From Pelagimonas sp050633425 (GTDB lineage: Bacteria > Pseudomonadota > Alphaproteobacteria > Rhodobacterales > Rhodobacteraceae), in contig NZ_JBOEGM010000002.1 in assembly GCF_050633425.1 (NCBI RefSeq), forward strand, positions 186,001 to 250,000: a stretch of 64,000 bases of DNA, written 5' to 3'. The notes beneath the pieces were generated by a model, which saw only the letters and a program-made list of their open reading frames with translations, did not search any database and was not told the origin of the DNA. The position numbers and the translations under genes were made by a program. Every line of letters begins with the position of its first letter. The first letter of the stretch is position 1. Below, one piece after another: positions 16,891 to 24,700 of the stretch.

Positions 16891-16980
16891 GGCTGACATT
16901 GAGATTTTAACTTTGCAGTGCTATATTTAAGTCATTGCCCGGCGCCGGGGCCTTGTCGGCGTGCTACGAATAGGAGGACA

Positions 16981-17037
16981 ATGTCCTGTCATCTTTGGCA
17001 AATGCGGGTGAAACCGCTGTTCAGGGGAACCCCATGA
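16981..17037 (+). CDS. Short leader ORF translationally coupled to rsfS
   Basis: 18 codons (MSCHLWQMRVKPLFRGTP). Its ATG is 5 bases after a strong AGGAGG site, the best ribosome site in this gap, whereas rsfS itself has only GGGGA. Its TGA overlaps the rsfS ATG (ATGA). It may set rsfS translation by coupling. It lies in a different frame from rsfS. Whether the peptide itself matters is unknown. Confidence 0.4.
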   Translation: MSCHLWQMRVKPLFRGTP

Positions 17038-17408
17038 GCGGTGCACCTCAGGTTAACGCGACAAGCGAAGATATCCTTGCCGCCACTCTCGAAATCCTTG
17101 ACGACAACAAAGCAGAAGACGTTGTGCAGGTGAACCTGCGCGGCAAATCGTCTGTGTGCGACAACATGGTGATCTGCTCTGGTCGGTCATCGCGGCAAGT
17201 TGCGGCGATTTCTGACAAATTGGTTGAGGAACTCAAGCATCGTTTGGGTGTTCTGTCGTCTATCGAAGGCAAAGACACCGGCGATTGGGTGCTGATCGAC
17301 GCGGGCGATGTGGTGGTGCATGTGTTCCGCCCAGAAGTGCGCGACTTTTATCAGCTCGAAAAGATGTGGGTGCCGATCGGTAAAGGCGCTGCACCAACCG
17401 CGCAGTAA
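17034..17408 (+). CDS. rsfS: Ribosomal silencing factor RsfS
   Basis: 124 residues from MSGAPQVN. The Iojap/RsfS domain is clear: ATLEILDDNKAEDVVQVNL, VCDNMVICSGRSSRQVAAI, EGKDTGDWVLIDAGDVVVHVF and FYQLEKMW. RsfS binds L14 on the large ribosomal subunit and blocks joining with the small subunit during nutrient limitation. A TTG-initiated reading from 16995 would add 13 residues, but the ATG overlaps the leader ORF and gives normal family length. rlmH follows after one base, the standard bacterial arrangement. Confidence 0.93.
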   Translation: MSGAPQVNATSEDILAATLEILDDNKAEDVVQVNLRGKSSVCDNMVICSGRSSRQVAAISDKLVEELKHRLGVLSSIEGKDTGDWVLIDAGDVVVHVFRPEVRDFYQLEKMWVPIGKGAAPTAQ

Positions 17409-17409
17409 G

Positions 17410-17880
17410 ATGCGTGTCCATTTATGCGTTGTGGGGCGGCTGCGGGCCGGCCCCGAGCGCGATTTGATCGACGACTATCTAAAACGCTTTGACAAAACCG
17501 GGCGGTCGCATGGCCTCGGCCCGGTTTCTGTGCATGAGGTTGAGGATAAAAAAGGCGGCGGCATGAAGGCTGAGGCCGTTTTGCTGCGTCGGGCCTTGCC
17601 CAAAGGGGCTGCGATCTGCGCTTTGGATGAGCGTGGCGACGTCATGAGTTCGCCCGATTTTGCAGGCCGCATGGCGCGTTGGCGCGATAGCGGCACGCAG
17701 GATTTGGCCTTTATTATCGGTGGCGCGGATGGGATTGATCCTGGCTTGCGCGCGGAGGCGGATCGGTTGCTGAGTTTTGGCCAAATGGTCTGGCCGCATA
17801 TGCTGGTGCGGGTGATGCTATCCGAGCAACTCTATCGAGCGGCCAGTATTCTGGGCGGCAGCCCATATCACCGGGTGTGA
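17410..17880 (+). CDS. rlmH: 23S rRNA (pseudouridine1915-N3)-methyltransferase RlmH
   Basis: 156 residues, the usual RlmH length. The SPOUT (trefoil-knot) methyltransferase motifs are visible: ALDERG, FIIGGADG and MLSEQLYRAASILGGSPYHR at the C terminus. It methylates pseudouridine 1915 in helix 69 of 23S rRNA. The start at 17410 is one base after the rsfS stop, so the two genes form one operon. It converges with uppP, with only about 35 bases between them and no obvious terminator. Confidence 0.95.
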   Translation: MRVHLCVVGRLRAGPERDLIDDYLKRFDKTGRSHGLGPVSVHEVEDKKGGGMKAEAVLLRRALPKGAAICALDERGDVMSSPDFAGRMARWRDSGTQDLAFIIGGADGIDPGLRAEADRLLSFGQMVWPHMLVRVMLSEQLYRAASILGGSPYHRV

Positions 17881-17915
17881 AAGACGCGGCACCTTGAAAG
17901 GCACCAAGCCCTGGA

Positions 17916-18719
17916 TCAGCTGTAGGCGATGACCAAAAGGATCACGCCAAGGATAACACGGTAAATTACGTAGGGTGTGAAGCTGACTGTTTTCAGGAGA
18001 CGCATCATGAGGGTCAGAGCTGCGAGCGCCGAAACAAAGGCCATCGCAGCGGCAATGGCCCCGTCACGGGCGGCTTGAGCGTCGGCTGTACTGGCAACTT
18101 CTAACCCAAGAAGCGTGCCAGAGGCGATGATTGTCGGGATGGACATCAACATCGACAGTTTGGCGGCGTCATGGCGGGTGTAGCCAAGTTTGCGCGCACC
18201 GGTGATTGTGATCCCCGATCGAGACGTGCCGGGGATAAGCGCAATGGCCTGCCAAAGGCCCATGATCATCGCATCCCTGAGGGTCCAATCTGTTTCGGTT
18301 TTGATCTCGGGTCCTGTGCGGTCGGCCCAGAACAAAACAAGACCGAACCCCAGCATGGTCCACCCGATAACAGCGATTGAGCGCATCATGTCGCTGAGCC
18401 CGGTGAGCTTTAGGACCAGCCCGGCGAGAATGACCGGAATAGTTGCCAAAATCAAAAGGAAGGCGAGCCGGGCCCCAGGGGTGTCTGTTTTACCGCTCAG
18501 GAGCCGTGGCAGGCCAAGTAAGGCTTGTTTTACATCGGCCCAAAAATAGAGAATAACCGCAAACAATGTTCCGACATGTACAGCGACATCAATGACCTGC
18601 CCTTGGTCTTGCGCTCCGGTCAGATTCGGGAGGAGAATCAGGTGGCCAGAGGACGAAACCGGTAGAAATTCGGTAATGCCTTGGATCAATGCAAGAATTA
18701 GCAAATAGGTATACGTCAT
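17916..18719 (-). CDS. uppP: Undecaprenyl-diphosphatase UppP (BacA)
   Basis: 267 residues with about eight transmembrane helices. The family signatures are exact: EFLPVSSSGHLIL near the N terminus and IPGTSRSGITI in the middle. The enzyme recycles undecaprenyl diphosphate to the monophosphate carrier for peptidoglycan and other envelope polymers, and it confers bacitracin tolerance when overexpressed. The start is taken at MTYTYLLIL; a 7-residue longer reading (18740) is possible. The 225-base space to gltD, read the other way, must contain both promoters, but I see no clear operator. Confidence 0.94.
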   Translation of the reverse strand: MTYTYLLILALIQGITEFLPVSSSGHLILLPNLTGAQDQGQVIDVAVHVGTLFAVILYFWADVKQALLGLPRLLSGKTDTPGARLAFLLILATIPVILAGLVLKLTGLSDMMRSIAVIGWTMLGFGLVLFWADRTGPEIKTETDWTLRDAMIMGLWQAIALIPGTSRSGITITGARKLGYTRHDAAKLSMLMSIPTIIASGTLLGLEVASTADAQAARDGAIAAAMAFVSALAALTLMMRLLKTVSFTPYVIYRVILGVILLVIAYS

Positions 18720-18944
18720 TTTAACGGTCCGTTGGTGCAATAAAGCCTTTGTATAACTTGTTGTATTATAGAGGAAAGCTATAAGTTAAAGCCGAATCGG
18801 ACCTTTAATTCATGGTTTCTTTGCGCGTGAACGACTTGAGAGGCGATGAAATTGGCAATTAGGTCAGCATTGCTGACTTTTATTCTGTTCCGACCTTGTA
18901 TAAGCAGTGCCGACCCAAGTTCTTTCGAGAAAGAGGCAATGCCG

Positions 18945-20381
18945 ATGGCCAAGCAGCCGATGCTTAAGTTTGTGAATGTAGATCGTGACATGCCGGAGAA
19001 GCGTGACGCGACGGTACGCAATCAGGATTTTGACGAGATTTATGCGGAGTTTGCCGCCGCCAAAGCGCAGGAGCAGTCGAGCCGCTGTAGCCAATGTGGT
19101 GTGCCCTATTGTCAGAACCACTGCCCGCTGCACAACAACATTCCTGACTGGCTCCACCTGACCGCCACCGGGCGGTTGGAAGAGGCCTATCAAGTCAGCC
19201 AGGCGACCAACACCTTCCCCGAAATCTGCGGCCGCATTTGCCCGCAGGACCGCTTGTGCGAAGGCAACTGCGTCATCGAACAGTCGGGCCACGGCACCGT
19301 GACCATTGGCTCGGTGGAGAAGTACATCACTGATACGGCTTGGGAAAAAGGCTGGGTCAAACCTGTGACCCCAGCACAAGAGCGGACCGAAAGCGTTGGC
19401 ATCATCGGTGCCGGCCCCGGTGGCCTTGCGGCGGCAGATATGCTGCGCCGCGCCGGTGTACAGGTCACGGTTTATGACCGCTATGACCGTGCGGGCGGGT
19501 TGCTGACCTATGGTATTCCGGGCTTCAAGCTTGAAAAAGACATCGTCATGCGCCGCAACAAACAGCTGGAAGACAGCGGTGTTGAGTTTGTTATGAACTG
19601 CGAAATCGGCAAGGACGTGTCCTTTGCGGAGCTGCGCGAAAAGCATGATGCGATCATCGTTGCCACCGGGGTTTATCAAAGCCGCGACCTTGGCGGGCCG
19701 GGTGCCGGTGCCAAGGGGATCGTCAAGGCAATTGACTATCTAACTGCTTCTAATCGTGTCGCAAATTTCGGTGACACCGTTGCAGAATTTGAGAGCGGTG
19801 AGCTAAATGCCGAGGGCAAAAAGGTTGTTGTGATTGGCGGGGGGGACACCGCGATGGACTGTGTGCGCACGGCCATTCGTCAGGGGGCAACCAGCGTCAA
19901 ATGCCTGTATCGTCGTGACCGTGCCAATATGCCGGGATCGCAGCGTGAAACCCAAAATGCCGAAGAGGAAGGCGTTCAGTTTGAATGGCTGACCGCGCCC
20001 AAAGGCTTTAAGGGTGACAGCGTCGAAGCGGTGATCGTTGAGAAAATGCGCCTTGGGGCCCCGGATGCTTCTGGCCGCCAAAGCCCTGAAGTCATTGAAG
20101 GTTCTGACTATGATGAGCCTGCCGACTTGGTCATCAAGGCGCTTGGCTTCTCCCCCGAGGAGCTGCCGACGCTTTGGGATCAGCCTGAGTTGGAAGTGAC
20201 CCGTTGGGGCACTATCAAGGCCGAGTTCACAACAGGCCGCACAGCAATGCCGGGCGTCTATGCCATTGGCGATATCGTACGTGGCGCGAGCCTTGTTGTC
20301 TGGGCGATCCGCGATGGCCGTGACTGTGTCGAAGCGGTTTTAACCGACTTTAACGCCAAGGCCGCTGTCGCCGCTGAGTGA
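18945..20381 (+). CDS. gltD: Glutamate synthase (NADPH) small subunit
   Basis: 478 residues. The N-terminal adrenodoxin-like region carries the cysteines for two [4Fe-4S] clusters (CSQCGVPYCQNHC and CGRICPQDRLCEGNC). It is followed by FAD (GIIGAGPGGLAAADML) and NADPH (VVVIGGGDTAMDCVRT) binding folds and ends with the conserved AIGDIVRGASLVVWAI region. It passes electrons from NADPH to GltB for glutamate formation from glutamine and 2-oxoglutarate. ATG 18945 is preferred over 18939 because AGAGG is correctly spaced only for 18945. gltB lies 1.4 kb downstream, separated by two GFA genes, an unusual arrangement. Confidence 0.94.
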   Translation: MAKQPMLKFVNVDRDMPEKRDATVRNQDFDEIYAEFAAAKAQEQSSRCSQCGVPYCQNHCPLHNNIPDWLHLTATGRLEEAYQVSQATNTFPEICGRICPQDRLCEGNCVIEQSGHGTVTIGSVEKYITDTAWEKGWVKPVTPAQERTESVGIIGAGPGGLAAADMLRRAGVQVTVYDRYDRAGGLLTYGIPGFKLEKDIVMRRNKQLEDSGVEFVMNCEIGKDVSFAELREKHDAIIVATGVYQSRDLGGPGAGAKGIVKAIDYLTASNRVANFGDTVAEFESGELNAEGKKVVVIGGGDTAMDCVRTAIRQGATSVKCLYRRDRANMPGSQRETQNAEEEGVQFEWLTAPKGFKGDSVEAVIVEKMRLGAPDASGRQSPEVIEGSDYDEPADLVIKALGFSPEELPTLWDQPELEVTRWGTIKAEFTTGRTAMPGVYAIGDIVRGASLVVWAIRDGRDCVEAVLTDFNAKAAVAAE

Positions 20382-20388
20382 CGTTTGA

Positions 20389-20529
20389 GGGGGCAATCAG
20401 TCCAAAACCCATCGCAGATGGGAGAGATTGCCCCACCCAAAAATGCCTGCAAAATGCGGGTGTTTTGCACAATCGGTACAATTCCCCCCGAGTTTAGGGG
20501 GGATTGCCCCCAAACCGGGCCATCGGCCC
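20389..20529 (+). repeat. Cluster of inverted repeats between gltD and the first GFA gene
   Basis: Several perfect stems crowd a 141-base stretch: GGGGGCAATC (20389-20398) can pair with GATTGCCCC (20426-20434) or with GATTGCCCCC (20502-20511), so two folds exclude each other. Nested or following stems are CCCATC/GATGGG (20408-20422), TGCAAAA/TTTTGCA (20448-20469), CCCCCC/GGGGGG (20484-20502) and GGGCC/GGCCC (20517-20529). It may be a terminator array, an attenuator for the downstream genes, or an RNA element. The rest of the gap to 20616 shows nothing clear. Confidence 0.5.
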
Positions 20530-20615
20530 AACCGGGCAGTGAACTGAGATTAACCAAGTTTAAGCGGCAGGGGTCTTGACCCAAACACCGCGAAACCTTG
20601 CGAAAGGGTGAAGAC

Positions 20616-21059
20616 ATGACAGAGAAATCGGGAGGATGCATGTGCGGAGCAGTTCGTTTCACAGCGCGTGATGTGCCGTCCGATTTTGGGGCCTGTCATT
20701 GTGAGATGTGCCGCCGCTGGACCGGATCGGCCTTGCTTGGTGTGACGGTGCCCGAGGGCAATGTCAGCTGGGATGACGAAACGCATTTGAAGCGGATCAC
20801 GTCGAGCCATTGGGCGGAACGTGGATTTTGTGACCAATGCGGATCGGGGATGTTTTTCCGCGTGACGATGCAAGGCGAATGGTCGGGCAACCTTGAGTTT
20901 CCGATTGGCGTTTTTGACGACCCAAACGGGTTTGTGATGAACAACGAGATCTATATCGACCACAAGCCCGACAGCTTTGCCTTTGCAGGTGAGGGGCGGA
21001 CGGTTTTGACGCGGGCGGATTGTGTCGCGAAGTTTGGTGTTTTGGATGAGGGGGCGTGA
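20616..21059 (+). CDS. GFA-family zinc protein, copy 1
   Basis: 147 residues of the GFA (glutathione-dependent formaldehyde-activating, CENP-V-like) fold. Zinc ligands are present as GGCMCGAV, CHCEMCRRW and CDQCGSG. Proteins of this fold include Gfa, which was proposed to speed S-hydroxymethylglutathione formation, but most members have no tested activity. Start ATG 20616 follows GGGTGAAGAC. A second paralogue follows at 21300, and both lie between gltD and gltB. A formaldehyde or glutathione role here is only inferred. Confidence 0.85.
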   Translation: MTEKSGGCMCGAVRFTARDVPSDFGACHCEMCRRWTGSALLGVTVPEGNVSWDDETHLKRITSSHWAERGFCDQCGSGMFFRVTMQGEWSGNLEFPIGVFDDPNGFVMNNEIYIDHKPDSFAFAGEGRTVLTRADCVAKFGVLDEGA

Positions 21060-21085
21060 GGATGCGCTTTGATATTGAAGACAGA

Positions 21086-21271
21086 GCCCGGCGGTACGCC
21101 GGGCCGCGCCCGACCCTCCCGTCGCACCCAGAGGTGCGCCTATTCAATCGACACGCTGTTAGCGTTATGGGAGGGCGCTTTTGCGACCTAGTCCAGCCAA
21201 ATCTACCTATCGAAATTGGTAATGTTTCGCGTCACAATTGCGGTGCAAGCGCCCACCCAGGGTCGGGCGCG
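21086..21271 (+). repeat. Inverted-repeat-rich intergenic element between the two GFA genes
   Basis: GCCCGGCG-GTA-CGCCGGGC (21086-21104) is a perfect 8-bp hairpin, and CGCACC-CAGA-GGTGCG (21123-21138) a second. CGCGCCCGACCC (21105-21116) is exactly complementary to GGGTCGGGCGCG (21260-21271), enclosing about 140 bases. Part of the same 5' arm can also pair with GGGAGGGCGC (21169-21178), which is followed by TTTT like a terminator. No coding potential is apparent inside. It could be a structured RNA or a dispersed extragenic repeat. Confidence 0.5.
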
Positions 21272-21299
21272 TCCCTTTGGGGCCAACTGGAGGTCTGTT

Positions 21300-21749
21300 A
21301 TGTCTGAGAAAACCGGACAATGCCTCTGTGGTGCGGTGAAACTGACAGCGCGCAACGTGCCGAGCACGTTCAACATCTGCTATTGCGACATGTGCAAACG
21401 CTGGGCCGGTGGGCGCTTTATGGGCCTGCATGTGGCCAAGGATGACTTGAACGTCACCGGCGGGGATAGCGTGACCGAAGCGGTGACGTCTGACTGGGCC
21501 AAGCGGGCGTTTTGCAACACATGCGGCAGTTCGCTTTGGTATGAAGTGACGGACGGGCCTTATGTAGGCGGGCGCAGCATTTGCGTTGGCCTTTTGGATG
21601 ACACCAGCGATCTGACGCTGGGAACTGAGTATTACACTGATCGAAAAACCCGTGCTTATGATTTCCCTGAGGGGCGTAAGCAACTGACCGAGGCGGAAGT
21701 GCTAGCACTGTTTGCGCCCACTGACGCCGAAGAAGGAGAGCCAGAATGA
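21300..21749 (+). CDS. GFA-family zinc protein, copy 2
   Basis: 149 residues, clearly paralogous to the preceding GFA protein, with zinc ligands GQCLCGAV, CYCDMCKRW and CNTCGSS. The ATG at 21300 is preceded by GGAGGTCTGTT. The last bases overlap the gltB start (ATGA), and a ribosome site for gltB (GAAGGAGAG) lies inside this gene, so it is co-translated with gltB. An ordinary role as a glutathione-adduct or metal-binding enzyme is possible. Coupling to glutamate synthase hints at a link with glutamate or glutathione metabolism, but that is inference. Confidence 0.85.
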   Translation: MSEKTGQCLCGAVKLTARNVPSTFNICYCDMCKRWAGGRFMGLHVAKDDLNVTGGDSVTEAVTSDWAKRAFCNTCGSSLWYEVTDGPYVGGRSICVGLLDDTSDLTLGTEYYTDRKTRAYDFPEGRKQLTEAEVLALFAPTDAEEGEPE

Positions 21750-24700
21750 CCAAATATGATGAAAATTGGGTCGCAGCCGAAAAAGCCAAGCGCCAGTGGA
21801 TGGCCGAAAATGGCCTGTATGACGAGAGCGAAGAGCATTCGTCTTGTGGTGTTGGTTTGGCGGTGTCGATTGATGGCAAGCCGAGCCGCAAGGTGGTTGA
21901 GGCCGGTATCACCGCGCTGAAAGCGATCTGGCACCGGGGTGCGGTTGATGCCGACGGCAAGACCGGTGACGGCGCGGGCATTCACGTGCAGATTCCGGTG
22001 AATTTCTTTTACGATCAGGTTGAGCGCACAGGGCATCGCCCGCGCAAAGATGAGCTGATTGCGGTGGGACAGGTGTTCTTGCCCCGCACCGATTTTGGCG
22101 CTCAGGAAACCTGTCGGACGATTGTGGAATCCGAAGTGTTGCGGATGGGCTATTACATTTATGGCTGGCGCCATGTGCCGGTTCATGTGGCCTGTTTGGG
22201 CGAAAAAGCCAACGCAACCCGGCCCGAGATTGAGCAGATTTTGATCTCAAACTCCAAGGGTGTGGACGAGGATCAGTTTGAGCGTGAGCTCTATGTGATC
22301 CGGCGTCGGATTGAAAAGGCGGCGGCAGCTGCGGCGGTGGGTGAGCTTTATATTGCGTCGCTGTCGTGCCGGTCGATTATTTACAAGGGCATGATGTTGG
22401 CCGAGCAGGTGGCGGAGTTCTATCCCGACCTGCAGGATGAGCGGTTTGAATCGTCTTTCGCGATTTATCACCAGCGTTATTCGACCAACACCTTCCCGCA
22501 GTGGTGGTTGGCACAGCCATTCCGCATGTTGGCGCATAACGGCGAGATCAACACGCTGAAAGGCAACACCAACTGGATGAAATCGCACGAGATCCGCATG
22601 GCGTCGGCGTCGTTTGGCGATTTCGCTGAGGACATCAAGCCGATCATTTCCAATGGCGCATCGGATTCGGCGGCTTTGGATGGGGTGTTTGAGGTGCTGG
22701 TGCGTGCCGGTCGTTCGGCCCCGATGGCCAAGACGATGCTGGTACCTGAGTCGTGGTCCAAGCAGGCGGTGGAATTGCCGCAGGCGTGGCGCGACATGTA
22801 CAGCTATTGCAACGGTGTGATGGAGCCATGGGATGGCCCGGCCGCGCTGGCGATGACTGATGGTCGTTGGGTCTGTGGCGGTCTGGACCGGAACGGTCTG
22901 CGCCCGATGCGGTACGTTGTGACCGGCGACGGGATGCTGATCGCGGGTTCGGAAACCGGGATGGTGCCGACCGACGAAGGCACTGTTCGCGAAAAAGGCG
23001 CGCTTGGGCCGGGGCAGATGATTGCGGTCGATATGAAAGACGGCAAGCTGTACCATGACACAGAGATGAAGGACCGCTTGTCCTCGGCTCTGCCATTTGG
23101 CGATTGGGTTAAAAAGATCACCGAGCTGGACGGGCCTTTGGGTGCTGTGACGGAAAAGGCGATGTTTGAGGGCGCTCAATTGCGCACCCGTCAGATTGCC
23201 GCCGGATATACCGTTGAGGAGCTGGAACAAATTCTGGCACCGATGGCGGAAGACGGAAAAGAGACGCTGGCCTCGATGGGGGATGACACCCCGAGCGCGG
23301 TTTTGTCGAAGAAATACCGCCCGTTGAGCCATTATTTCCGCCAGAACTTTAGCCAGGTGACCAACCCGCCCATCGACAGCTTGCGCGAATACCGGGTGAT
23401 GTCGCTGAAAACGCGGTTCGGGAACCTCAAGAACGTGCTGGACGAAAGCAGCGCGCAGACTGAGATTTTGGTTCTGGACACACCGTTTGTTGGCAACGCC
23501 CAGTTTGAAGAGCTGCAAAAGCAGTTCAACTCGCCCTGCGTGACCATTGATTGTACCTTTGAAGCGGGCAAGGGCGCGCTGGCTGAGGGGCTGGATCGTA
23601 TCCGCTCGGAAGCGGAGGACGCGGTGCGTAGTGGGTCGGGCCATATCATCCTGACCGATGAAAACGTGAGCGCGGACAAAGTCGCGATGCCGATGATTTT
23701 GGCGACCAGCGCGGTGCATAGCCATCTGACCCGCAAGGGCCTTCGGACGTTCTGTAGCCTCAATGTGCGCAGCGCCGAATGTATCGACCCGCATTATTTT
23801 GCAGTGCTGATTGGCTCGGGTGCGACTGTGGTCAACGCCTATTTGGCCGAAGACAGCCTTGCCGACCGGATTGGTCGCGGCTTGCTGGATATGACGCTGA
23901 CCGAAGCGGTGAGCAAATATCGCGACGCTGTGGATCAGGGCTTGCTCAAGATCATGTCCAAGATGGGCATTTCGGTGATTTCGTCCTACCGTGGGGGTCT
24001 GAACTTTGAGGCCGTGGGCCTGTCGCGCGCGATGTGTGCGGAGTTCTTCCCTGGTATGATCAGCCGGATTTCCGGCATTGGCCTTGGCGGTTTGCAGAAA
24101 AAAGCCGAAGAAATTCATGCGCTTGGTTTCAAGCAGGCGCAGGATGTTCTGCCGATTGGTGGTTTTTACAAATCGCGGAAATCGGGTGAGACCCATGCGT
24201 GGGGCGCACAGTCGATGCATTTGTTGCAATCGGCCTGTGATCGCGCCAGCTATGAGCTTTGGAAGACCTATTCCAAGGCGATGCAGGCCAATCCGCCGAT
24301 CCATCTGCGCGACCTTCTGGCGATCAAACCGCTGGGTGAGCCGATCAACATCGAAGAAGTTGAGAGCATCACATCAATCCGCAAACGCTTTGTGACGCCG
24401 GGCATGTCTTTGGGTGCTCTGTCGCCTGAGGCGCATAAAACGCTCAACGTGGCGATGAACCGGATCGGCGCAAAGTCCGACTCCGGCGAGGGCGGTGAAG
24501 ATCCGGCACACTTTGTACCGGAGCCAAATGGCGACAACCCAAGTGCGAAAATCAAGCAGGTGGCCTCGGGTCGGTTTGGTGTTACAGCCGAATATCTGAA
24601 CCACTGTGAAGAGCTTGAAATCAAGGTCGCACAGGGTGCGAAACCCGGTGAGGGTGGTCAGCTTCCGGGGATGAAAGTCACCGATCTGATCGCGCGTTTG

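Noticed and set aside
18846..18944. Signal-peptide-like extension of GltD
   Set aside because: GltD is cytoplasmic and the conserved start and ribosome site lie at 18945.
22247..24304. A 685-codon open frame opposite gltB
   Set aside because: It is fully antisense to a long conserved gene, has no family-like content and is rich in His, Arg and Gln from reversed codons.
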